From NCBI RefSeq assembly GCF_003234855.1, contig NZ_QKTO01000004.1, forward strand, positions 124,001-188,000: 64,000 nt of DNA. Direction: 5' to 3'. The stretch is from Curtobacterium sp. MCBD17_032. Lineage in GTDB: Bacteria > Actinomycetota > Actinomycetes > Actinomycetales > Microbacteriaceae. Positions 9,555-16,552 of the stretch are shown here, in pieces. Within the stretch, counting starts at the first letter, position 1. Every line of letters starts with the position of its first letter. The position numbers were made by a program, and so were the translations under genes. The notes beneath the pieces are model-generated. The model ran no database searches and was not told where the DNA came from. It saw only the letters and a list, made by a program, of their open reading frames with translations.

Positions 9555-9658
9555 CGGACGGGAGGCCCGGTACCAGCCGGTACCTGTGCCCTCGCCGCCG
9601 GTTCCGAGCCGACGCGCCAGCGGCGGATCGGCCGTGCTGGTGGGGAGCCTCCCGTCCG
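9555..9658. repeat. Interrupted member of the ACGGGAGGC hairpin family
   Basis: The left arm CGGACGGGAGGCCCGGTACC (9555-9574) matches the palindrome at 3731-3774, and the right end GCCTCCCGTCCG closes at 9658. The two arms are separated by roughly 70 extra bases, including GGTACC-AGCC-GGTACC. It lies between the convergent mshC and PAC2 genes, where it could still act as a bidirectional terminator. Confidence 0.6.
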
Positions 9659-9672
9659 GCACACGCCCGCGG

Positions 9673-10605
9673 CTACTGCGGCGGCTGCGGCGGCCGCCAC
9701 GGGCCCTCGCCCGCCGCCCCGCCGCCGTCCTTGCCGTCCTTGTGCTCCCGGCGCCGCAGGTACTGCTCGAACTCCTGCGCGATGGCGTCGCCGGACGCCT
9801 CGGGGGAGTCGACCGTGTCGCGCGCCTGTTCCAGCTGGCCGATGTAGGACGCCATGTCCTCGTCGTCCGCGGCGAGGGCGTCGATGCCCTCCTCCCACTG
9901 CGCGGCGTCGTCGAGCAGGGTGCCGCGCGGCACGGTGACGTCCGTCAGCTCCTCCATCTTGTCGAGCAGCGACAGGGTGGCCTTCGGCGACGGGGCGTTG
10001 TGCACGTAGTGCGGCACGGACGCCCAGAGCGACAGGGTCGTCAGGCCGGCCTTGTCCATCGCGTCCGCGAGGACCCCGAGGATGCCCGTCGGTCCCTCGT
10101 ACGTCGACTTGTCCACGTCGAACGCCGCACGCACGCCGGCGTTCTCACTCGACACGAAGACCGAGATGGGCCGGGTGTGCGGGACGTCGGCGAGCATGGC
10201 CCCGACGAAGACGACGGCGTCGATCGAGTACACGTCGGCCAGGTCGATGACCTCGGCGCAGAAGGCACGCCAGGTCCGGGACGGCTCCGGGCCGACCAGG
10301 ACGAACACGTCGCGCTCCGTCGGCGCGCCGGTCGCCCCGATCACCGGACGTCCCTCGGCGCTCGGGCCGTGCAGGACGATGCGCGGCCAGGTCACGGCCC
10401 GTTCGCCCTCGTCGTCGAATCCGACCTCAGGGCGGTTGAACTGGTAGTCGACGTACCGCTCCCCGTCGATCTCGCGGAGTTCGTCGAGCTCGAGGGCGTC
10501 GACGATGCGGCGAGCGAGTCCGCTCGCGGCCTCGCCGGCGTCGTTCCAGCCCTCGAACGCGACGACGAGGAGTCGTCCGTCGCTGAAGGGGGAGTGCTGT
10601 GGCAC
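9673..10605 (-). CDS. PAC2-family protein
   Basis: This 310-residue cytoplasmic protein contains a PAC2 domain, the fold of proteasome assembly chaperone 2 homologues. The conserved opening LLVVAFEGWNDAGEAASG lies near residues 11-28. A central stretch includes VFVGAMLADVPHTRP and the later SLWASVPHYV, both typical of actinobacterial PAC2 proteins. The C-terminal 60 residues are acidic and then lysine- and glycine-rich. The start is GTG at 10605 because AGGAGG sits 8 nt before it; the frame continues upstream to 10740 without conserved sequence. The biochemical role in actinobacteria is unsettled. Proteasome genes are absent nearby. Confidence 0.85.
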   Translation of the reverse strand: MPQHSPFSDGRLLVVAFEGWNDAGEAASGLARRIVDALELDELREIDGERYVDYQFNRPEVGFDDEGERAVTWPRIVLHGPSAEGRPVIGATGAPTERDVFVLVGPEPSRTWRAFCAEVIDLADVYSIDAVVFVGAMLADVPHTRPISVFVSSENAGVRAAFDVDKSTYEGPTGILGVLADAMDKAGLTTLSLWASVPHYVHNAPSPKATLSLLDKMEELTDVTVPRGTLLDDAAQWEEGIDALAADDEDMASYIGQLEQARDTVDSPEASGDAIAQEFEQYLRRREHKDGKDGGGAAGEGPWRPPQPPQ

Positions 10606-10746
10606 GGCAGGGGCCTCCTGGTTGTGGAGCGGGTCGACGCGCCCGCGGTCGCGCGCGCGTCGGGACCGGAGCACGATCAGGCATCCACGATAGACCCGCT
10701 GCCACCGGGCGGGCATCCGCGGCCCGGGCGCCGCCGACACCGCCGG

Positions 10747-10752
10747 TAGACT
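10747..10752 (+). promoter_or_regulatory. -10 box for leaderless HAD hydrolase mRNA
   Basis: TAGACT lies 8 nt before GTG 10761, and no ribosome site intervenes. It is the start of a run of co-oriented genes extending to rbpA. Confidence 0.5.
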
Positions 10753-10760
10753 CGTCGCCC

Positions 10761-11534
10761 GTGACCGCGCAACCCCCTGCCTCCGCCCAGCACGAGACCG
10801 CGCTGCCCGCAGCCGTCCTCTGGGACATGGACGGCACGATCATCGACACCGAACCCATCTGGCAGGAGTCCCAGGTCGTGCTCACCGCCCGCTTCGGAGC
10901 CGAGTGGACCCACGAGGACGGCCTGTCGCTCGTCGGCAGCGGGCTCGAGCGGTCCGGCGAGATCCTCCGCGCCAAGGGCGTCGACCTGGAGGTCGAGCAG
11001 ATCGTCGAGTGGATGACCGACTTCGTGGTCCAGCGCCTGCACGGGGACGACCTGCCGTGGCGACCCGGTGCCCGTGAGCTCGTCGAGGAACTGCACGACC
11101 GCGGGGTGCCGACCGCACTCGTCACGATGTCGCGCCGCACGATGGCCCTCGTCACCGCCGAGGCGTTCGGCGCACGCGGCTTCCGGGTCGTCGTCGCCGG
11201 TGACGACGTCGAGCGCCCGAAGCCGCACCCGGACGCCTACCTGAGCGCGGCCGCGCAGCTCGGCGTCGACCCGACCACGTGCATCGCGATCGAGGACTCC
11301 GCGACCGGCGTCGCCTCGGCGGTCGCGTCCGGCGCGGTGACGGTGGGCGTCGAGCACATCGTCCCGCTCGCCGAGGGTGCCTGCGACGTCCTCCTCGACA
11401 CCCTGGACGGCGTGACCGTCGACCGCCTGCTCGAACTCACCGGCCCGGCCCTGGCGGCCCGCGCCACCGACCGCCAGGGAGGCCCGGCCTCCGTCCCGGC
11501 GTCGGCCCCCGTCACCGAAGGGGACGCGCGATGA
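10761..11534 (+). CDS. HAD-superfamily hydrolase (beta-phosphoglucomutase-like)
   Basis: This 257-residue phosphatase of the HAD family has all four signature motifs: nucleophile DMDGT at residues 22-26, motif II VTMSRR, the motif III lysine in RPKPHPDAY, and the acidic motif IV IEDSATGVASA. The four-helix cap between motifs I and II is of the C1 beta-phosphoglucomutase/PGP type. The substrate is not predictable. The frame is open further upstream, but GTG at 10761 follows a TAGACT box. Its stop overlaps the next ATG (ATGA). The same gene pair, HAD then trmI, is common in actinobacteria. Confidence 0.88.
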   Translation: MTAQPPASAQHETALPAAVLWDMDGTIIDTEPIWQESQVVLTARFGAEWTHEDGLSLVGSGLERSGEILRAKGVDLEVEQIVEWMTDFVVQRLHGDDLPWRPGARELVEELHDRGVPTALVTMSRRTMALVTAEAFGARGFRVVVAGDDVERPKPHPDAYLSAAAQLGVDPTTCIAIEDSATGVASAVASGAVTVGVEHIVPLAEGACDVLLDTLDGVTVDRLLELTGPALAARATDRQGGPASVPASAPVTEGDAR

Positions 11535-12661
11535 GCGACGCCACGACCGACGAGCCCACCACCCCCGGCGAGCCGACCACGCAGGACGCGGTGGAGCTGC
11601 CGCACACGGTCGGGGGTGCGCCGCACACCCCGCCGCGCGGACCGTTCCGTGCCGGCGACCGCGTCCAGCTCACGGGCCCGAAGGGGAAGCTCACCACGCT
11701 GTCGCTCGAGCGCGGCGTGGTCTACCACACGCACCGCGGCATGCTCGCGCACGACGACGTCATCGGGCAGCCGGACGGCTCGGTCATCCGGGCGAGCTCC
11801 GGGGACGAGTACCTGGCGCTGCGTCCCCTGCTCAACGACTACGTCATGTCGATGCCGCGCGGTGCCGCGATCGTGTACCCGAAGGACGCGGCCCAGATCG
11901 TCGCGTTCGCGGACGTCTTCCCCGGCGCACGCGTCGTCGAGGCCGGGGTCGGTTCCGGCGCACTCTCGCTGTGGCTCCTCCGGGCGATCGGCCCGACCGG
12001 CAGCCTGCAGTCGTTCGAGCGCCGCGACGAGTTCGCCGCGATCGCCCGCGGCAACGTCGGCACCTTCCTCGGGGCGGTCCCGGACAACTGGTCGGTGACC
12101 GTCGGGGACCTCGTCGAGGAGCTCCCGCAGGCCGTCGAGCCGCAGAGCATCGACCGCGTGGTGCTCGACATGCTGGCTCCGTGGGAGTGCGTCGACGAGG
12201 CCGCCGACGCCCTCGTGCCCGGCGGGCTCATCGTCTGCTACGTCGCGACGGTCACGCAGCTGTCGCGCACGGCCGAGGCGCTCCGTGACACCGGGCGCTT
12301 CACGGACCCGCAGTCGAGCGAGACGCTCGTGCGCACGTGGCACGTGGAGGGGCTCGCCGTGCGACCTGACCACCGGATGGTGGCGCACACCGGCTTCCTG
12401 ATCACCGCACGTCGCCTGGCGGACGGGGTCGTCCTGCCGAACCTGAAGCGTCGGGCCGGCAAGGCGGAGTTCTCGGACGAGGACGTCGAGGCCTGGACCC
12501 CCGGAGCCGTGGGTGAGCGAGGCGCGAGCGACAAGAAGCTCCGCAAGGTCGCGCGCCAGGCGGCCGCCCAGGCACGCAAGGTGGCGGCTGCCGAAGCGGG
12601 CGAGGACGGTGCCCCGGACGGTGGCCCGGCGACGTCCGGACCCGTCGACGACGCCCACTAA
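11531..12661 (+). CDS. trmI: tRNA (adenine-58-N1)-methyltransferase
   Basis: TrmI methylates A58 in the T-loop of tRNAs using S-adenosylmethionine. The 376-residue protein has a small N-terminal barrel domain (about 35-100) followed by a Rossmann methyltransferase domain with motif I EAGVGSGALS at 137-146 and an acidic LDMLAPWE motif around 217-224. The first 35 residues are Thr/Pro rich and probably disordered, and the C-terminal 60 are Lys/Ala rich. It overlaps the HAD gene by ATGA. In many actinobacteria trmI is followed by the arc/mpa-dop-pup-prcBA-pafA cluster; here an FKBP gene follows after only 43 nt. Confidence 0.93.
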   Translation: MSDATTDEPTTPGEPTTQDAVELPHTVGGAPHTPPRGPFRAGDRVQLTGPKGKLTTLSLERGVVYHTHRGMLAHDDVIGQPDGSVIRASSGDEYLALRPLLNDYVMSMPRGAAIVYPKDAAQIVAFADVFPGARVVEAGVGSGALSLWLLRAIGPTGSLQSFERRDEFAAIARGNVGTFLGAVPDNWSVTVGDLVEELPQAVEPQSIDRVVLDMLAPWECVDEAADALVPGGLIVCYVATVTQLSRTAEALRDTGRFTDPQSSETLVRTWHVEGLAVRPDHRMVAHTGFLITARRLADGVVLPNLKRRAGKAEFSDEDVEAWTPGAVGERGASDKKLRKVARQAAAQARKVAAAEAGEDGAPDGGPATSGPVDDAH

Positions 12662-12664
12662 GCT
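12659..12664 (+). promoter_or_regulatory. -10 box overlapping the trmI stop codon
   Basis: TAAGCT begins in the TAA stop of trmI. It could start a short-leader mRNA for the FKBP gene, whose best start (GTG 12705 after AAAGAGG) lies about 35 nt on. An in-frame GTG at 12672 would make a leaderless form with eleven extra residues. Confidence 0.4.
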
Positions 12665-12704
12665 GACCTGCGTGCCCGTCCTGCATCGAACGGAAAGAGG
12701 ATCC

Positions 12705-13619
12705 GTGCGCACCATCCCCGCACTCGTGGTCACCATCGGTCTCGTCGCGTCACTGACGGCGTGCGCCGCTCCCGGTGCGGGATCGGCCGGCACGTGCGCC
12801 CCGTCCGGAGCGGCGTCGGAAGCCGTCTCGGCCACGGGCGCCTTCGGGTCGCAGCCGGACGTCACGGTGCCCGCCGGCCTCACCGCCAGGGGCACCCAGG
12901 TCTCGGTCCTCCGACAGGGCGACGGCCGCACGATCGGGGACGGAACCCCGGTCGTCCTCGAGTACACGCTCGTCGACGGCACCACCGGCGAGGTCGCCCA
13001 GACCAGCGGCTACACCGGCGCCTCGAACCCGATCACGGCCGGCTCGACCAACGCCGGCGCACTCGGCGAAGCCCTGGAGTGCGCCCAGGTCGGCGACCGG
13101 CTCGCCGTCGCGCTGCCGAAGTCGGCACTCTCCGGCACCGCCACCTCGTCGTCGGGGAAGGCCGAGGACGCGGCCGTCTTCGTCGTCGACGTACAGCGCG
13201 CGTTCCCGTCCCGGGCCACCGGCACGCCGCAGCTCGCGGGCGACGGCATGCCCGCCGTCGTGCTCGCCCCGGACGGCGCACCCGGCATCACCATCCCCTC
13301 GTGGTCGGCGCCGGAGAAGGACGAGCAGCACCTGCTCCGCAAGGGCGACGGCGCGACGCTGACCGCGGAGGACACCGCGGTCGTCAAGTACACCGCCGTC
13401 ACGTGGGGGAGCAGCACGACCGACTCCACCGTCGCGGGCTCGAGCTGGACCGACGGGTCCGGCGCGCAGCCGCTCCCGCTGGCCGAGGGCCAGGTCGTCG
13501 ACGGCATCCGGAACGCCCTGATCGGCCGACACGTCGGGGACCAGGTCCTGGCGATCGTCCACCAGCAGGGTGCCGCGTACGCGTACGTCATCGACGTGCT
13601 CGGCGCGATGCCGCGCTGA
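12705..13619 (+). CDS. FKBP-type peptidyl-prolyl isomerase lipoprotein
   Basis: This 304-residue exported protein has a short signal peptide ending in the lipobox SLTAC, with C20 as the lipidated residue, so it should sit on the outer face of the membrane. Two FKBP-like segments follow: one around residues 60-165 containing VLRQGDGRTIGDGTPVVLEY, and one around 205-300 containing LLRKGDGATLTAEDTAVVKY and GLxxxxVGDQVLAI-type sequence. Such proteins catalyse prolyl cis-trans isomerisation during folding of secreted proteins. The lipidation would be completed by Lnt, encoded 6 kb downstream. An FKBP gene ahead of pafB is a conserved actinobacterial arrangement. Confidence 0.85.
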   Translation: MRTIPALVVTIGLVASLTACAAPGAGSAGTCAPSGAASEAVSATGAFGSQPDVTVPAGLTARGTQVSVLRQGDGRTIGDGTPVVLEYTLVDGTTGEVAQTSGYTGASNPITAGSTNAGALGEALECAQVGDRLAVALPKSALSGTATSSSGKAEDAAVFVVDVQRAFPSRATGTPQLAGDGMPAVVLAPDGAPGITIPSWSAPEKDEQHLLRKGDGATLTAEDTAVVKYTAVTWGSSTTDSTVAGSSWTDGSGAQPLPLAEGQVVDGIRNALIGRHVGDQVLAIVHQQGAAYAYVIDVLGAMPR

Positions 13620-13631
13620 CCCGCGGCTGCG

Positions 13632-13637
13632 TAGGAT
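13632..13637 (+). promoter_or_regulatory. -10 box for leaderless pafB mRNA
   Basis: TAGGAT lies 6 nt before GTG 13644, with no Shine-Dalgarno sequence. The identical box with identical spacing precedes tatC at 15719. Confidence 0.55.
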
Positions 13638-13643
13638 CGGCAC

Positions 13644-14741
13644 GTGCCCACCACCCGTGCTCCCCGTGTGCCCGCCGAGGAACGGCTGTTCAGCCTCGTG
13701 CTCGCACTGCTCTCGACGGAGTCCGGGCTGACGAAGTCCGAGATCCTGGCGAACGTCCAGGGGTACCGGCAGCGGTACGCGCCCGGCGGTGACAACGCCT
13801 CGCTCGAGCGGCAGTTCGAGCGCGACAAGGACGACGTCCGCGAGCTCGGGATCCCGCTCGAGACGATCGAGACGCCGGGTGCCGCGGGGAACAACCAGAC
13901 GCTGCGCTACCGGATCCCGAAGGGCGAGTACGACCTGCCGCTCGACGTCCGGTTCACGCCCGACGAGTCCGCCCTGCTGTCGCTCGCCGCGATGGCGTGG
14001 CGCGAGGGCGCCCTGTCGGCCGACTCCAGGCGCGGACTGCTCAAGGTGCGGTCGGCCGGGTCGGAGGACGACTGCTCGGAGCACGAGAGCGGCGACGGTG
14101 CGACCGCGATCGGTGCCTACGCCCCGCGGTTGCGCACCCGGGACACCGCGTTCGAACCCCTGCGGTCAGCCCTCGACCGGGGCGCCGCCGTCCGGTTCGC
14201 GTACATCACGCCTGGCCACCACGAGGCCCGGGTCCGCGAGCTCGCGCCGCTCGCGCTCGTCCAGCACGGCGGCCGGTGGATGCTCGCCGCGCACGAGTTC
14301 GCCACGGGGTCCGAGAAGAACTACCTGTTGTCCCGGATCGTCGGTCCCGTGACCCTGTTCGAGGTCGGCCGGCACCCCGCACCCGCGGACGCGGGGGAGC
14401 GCGCGCTGGCGGGCCTGGACCGGGTGTGGGCCGAGCGCACCGCGACGGTACAGGTCGCCCCGGACTCGGATGCCGAGCGCCGCCTGACCCGGCGCCGGGA
14501 CACCACGTCGACGTCGGACGGTCGACTGGTCATCCACCACGTCGACCCGCAGATCCTGGCTGAGGAGCTCGCGGCGTTCGGCCCCGAGGTCCGGGTCGTC
14601 GAGCCGGAGGACCTCCGTCAGCGCGTGGTCGACCGCCTCCGCGTGCTCGTCGCCGACCACACCGGGTCCCCGGAGCGGACCGTCGACCACCGCGGTGCCG
14701 GTGCCGGCCGTCCCGCCGAGGAAGGAGCGCCCCGTGGCTGA
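13644..14741 (+). CDS. pafB: WYL-domain transcriptional activator PafB
   Basis: The protein has 365 residues: an N-terminal winged helix (about 10-70, ERLFSLVLALLSTESGLTKSE), a linker, and a WYL domain around 170-235 in which the signature appears as RWMLAAHEF. A WCX-type C-terminal extension follows. PafB works with PafC as a heterodimer that activates DNA-damage genes in mycobacteria independently of LexA/RecA. Despite the name (proteasome accessory factor), it does not need the proteasome. Start GTG 13644 follows a TAGGAT box by 6 nt. The 3' end overlaps pafC by 8 nt, so the subunits are coupled at translation. Confidence 0.9.
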   Translation: MPTTRAPRVPAEERLFSLVLALLSTESGLTKSEILANVQGYRQRYAPGGDNASLERQFERDKDDVRELGIPLETIETPGAAGNNQTLRYRIPKGEYDLPLDVRFTPDESALLSLAAMAWREGALSADSRRGLLKVRSAGSEDDCSEHESGDGATAIGAYAPRLRTRDTAFEPLRSALDRGAAVRFAYITPGHHEARVRELAPLALVQHGGRWMLAAHEFATGSEKNYLLSRIVGPVTLFEVGRHPAPADAGERALAGLDRVWAERTATVQVAPDSDAERRLTRRRDTTSTSDGRLVIHHVDPQILAEELAAFGPEVRVVEPEDLRQRVVDRLRVLVADHTGSPERTVDHRGAGAGRPAEEGAPRG

Positions 14742-15705
14742 CGCCCAGCCCCTGCAGGCGCAGGACAAGCTCGCGTTCCTCCTCGCCCTCGTGCCGTACC
14801 TCATCGACCGCGAGCGTGTCTCGGTCGCCGAGGCCGCGCGGCACTTCGGGGTCCCGGAGTCCCGCATCCGCCGCGCCGTCGAGCTCATCGCGGTGTCCGG
14901 CGTCCCGGGCGAGACCATGCAGTACCAGCACGGCGACCTGTTCGACATCGCCTGGGACGACTTCGACCAGAACGACATGATCGTGCTGACGAACCTCGTC
15001 GCCATCGACGACGCGCCCCGGCTGTCGGCGCGCGAGGCGTCGGCACTCATCGCGGGTCTCCAGTACCTCTCCGCCCTGCCCGAGGCCGCCGACACGGACG
15101 CGATCCGCGCGCTGATGGCGAAGCTGTCCCGCGGCGCCGGGGGAGCAGCGGGGAACGTCGCCGTCGGGCAGGACCTGCACGACGCGTCCCTCACCGTCAT
15201 CCGCGAAGCCATGTCCGGCCGGCGCGGGCTCCGGTTCGAGTACGCGGGACCACGCACGCAGGGCAGCACGCGCCGGGTCGACCCGCTCCGCGTCGAGTCG
15301 ATCGACGCCGACTGGTACCTCCGCGCCTGGGACCTCGACCGTGCTGCCATCCGCACGTTCCGCCTCGACCGGATGTCCGGCGTGCGCGTGGACGACCGCG
15401 CCGCCGAACGCACGATCGACGACGTCGTCCTGCCCGACACGCTCTTCCAACAGAGCGCCCAGGACGTCATCGTCACGGTCGAGCTCGACGCCTCGTCCCT
15501 GCCGCTCGTCGCGGACTTCCTCGCCGACACCGCCGACGCGCCGGACGACGACGGACGGGTGCGCATCCGGTTGGCCGCGTCGGCCGGGTTCGACGGCGTC
15601 GTCCGGCTCGTCGCCGGGCTGCCCGGTCGCGCCGTGGTGATCGACCCGCCGGCCGCCCGGGAGGCCGTGCGCGCGTTCGCCGCCGCCGCGCTCGACGTCC
15701 ACTGA
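14734..15705 (+). CDS. pafC: WYL-domain transcriptional activator PafC
   Basis: The protein has 323 residues with the same layout as PafB: N-terminal winged helix (LLALVPYLIDRERVSVAEAA, about 13-60), a middle helical part, and a WYL domain near 165-235 with the exact DADWYLRAWD motif. The WYL fold is thought to sense single-stranded DNA or a nucleic-acid signal produced by damage. GTG at 14734 is preceded by GGAAGGAGC with good spacing. The gene ends 25 nt before tatC; the tatA gene that commonly sits between them is absent. Confidence 0.9.
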   Translation: MADAQPLQAQDKLAFLLALVPYLIDRERVSVAEAARHFGVPESRIRRAVELIAVSGVPGETMQYQHGDLFDIAWDDFDQNDMIVLTNLVAIDDAPRLSAREASALIAGLQYLSALPEAADTDAIRALMAKLSRGAGGAAGNVAVGQDLHDASLTVIREAMSGRRGLRFEYAGPRTQGSTRRVDPLRVESIDADWYLRAWDLDRAAIRTFRLDRMSGVRVDDRAAERTIDDVVLPDTLFQQSAQDVIVTVELDASSLPLVADFLADTADAPDDDGRVRIRLAASAGFDGVVRLVAGLPGRAVVIDPPAAREAVRAFAAAALDVH

Positions 15706-15718
15706 GAGACCGCTGCCG

Positions 15719-15724
15719 TAGGAT
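15719..15724 (+). promoter_or_regulatory. -10 box for leaderless tatC mRNA
   Basis: TAGGAT sits in the 25-nt gap between pafC and tatC, 6 nt before ATG 15731. It suggests tatC has its own promoter although it lies close behind pafC. Confidence 0.5.
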
Positions 15725-15730
15725 CGGTGC

Positions 15731-16552
15731 ATGGCTTCGACGACCGCCGGCGGGCGAGAGAAGCGGCACGGGCGCCGACCGAAGGAACCCGAAGGCCGCA
15801 TGTCCCTCGGTCAGCACCTGATCGAGCTGCGCAACCGCCTGTTCAAGGCCGTCGTCGCGGTCCTGGTGGCGGCGATCGGCGGCTGGTTCCTCACCCCGTT
15901 CGTGCTCGACGCGCTCCGGTCACCGGTCACCCAGCTCGCCCGGGTCGGCGGACACACCGCCGAGCTGAACTTCCCCATGATCACGGGCGCGTTCGACCTC
16001 CGTCTGCAGATCGCGATCACAATCGGTGTCGTCATCGCGAGTCCGGTCTGGCTGTACCAGATCTGGGCCTTCATCGTCCCGGCCCTGGTGCGCCGCGAGA
16101 AGCAGTACGTCTGGGGCTTCCTCGGTTCGGCGATCCCGCTGTTCTTCGCCGGCTGCGCGTTCGGCTGGTACGTCCTGCCGCACGTCGTCGGGATCCTCGG
16201 CAGCTTCGTCTCGGCGCAGGACACGTCGATCGTCGATGCGAAGGCGTACTACGACTTCGTCATCAAGCTCATCGTCGCGGTCGGCATCGCGTTCGTCCTG
16301 CCGGTCTTCCTCGTCCTGCTCAACTTCGTCGGGGTCCTGACGGCCGCGGCGATCGTGCGGTCGTGGCGGATCGCGATCGTGCTGATCCTCGTCTTCACCG
16401 CGCTCGTCACGCCGTCGGCGGACGTGCTGTCCATGTTCATCCTGGCCATCCCGATGGTCGTGCTCTACTTCGCCGCCTGCCTGGTGACGTGGGTGCACGA
16501 CCGCCGGGTCGCGAAGCGCCAGGCGAAGCTCGACGAGGAGTACGGCCTGTGA
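15731..16552 (+). CDS. tatC: Twin-arginine translocase subunit TatC
   Basis: TatC is the receptor of the Tat pathway, which exports folded proteins carrying an RR signal. The 273-residue protein shows the conserved start MSLGQHLIELRNRLFKAVVA after a 23-residue basic extension, and six hydrophobic segments. Conserved PALxxxEK-type sequence appears as VPALVRREKQYV near residues 115-127, and the FVLPVFLVLLN helix lies near 190-200. The leaderless start keeps the extension. The stop overlaps helY by four bases. TatA/TatB must be encoded elsewhere in the genome. Rieske proteins like QcrA in this window are Tat substrates in actinobacteria. Confidence 0.93.
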   Translation: MASTTAGGREKRHGRRPKEPEGRMSLGQHLIELRNRLFKAVVAVLVAAIGGWFLTPFVLDALRSPVTQLARVGGHTAELNFPMITGAFDLRLQIAITIGVVIASPVWLYQIWAFIVPALVRREKQYVWGFLGSAIPLFFAGCAFGWYVLPHVVGILGSFVSAQDTSIVDAKAYYDFVIKLIVAVGIAFVLPVFLVLLNFVGVLTAAAIVRSWRIAIVLILVFTALVTPSADVLSMFILAIPMVVLYFAACLVTWVHDRRVAKRQAKLDEEYGL

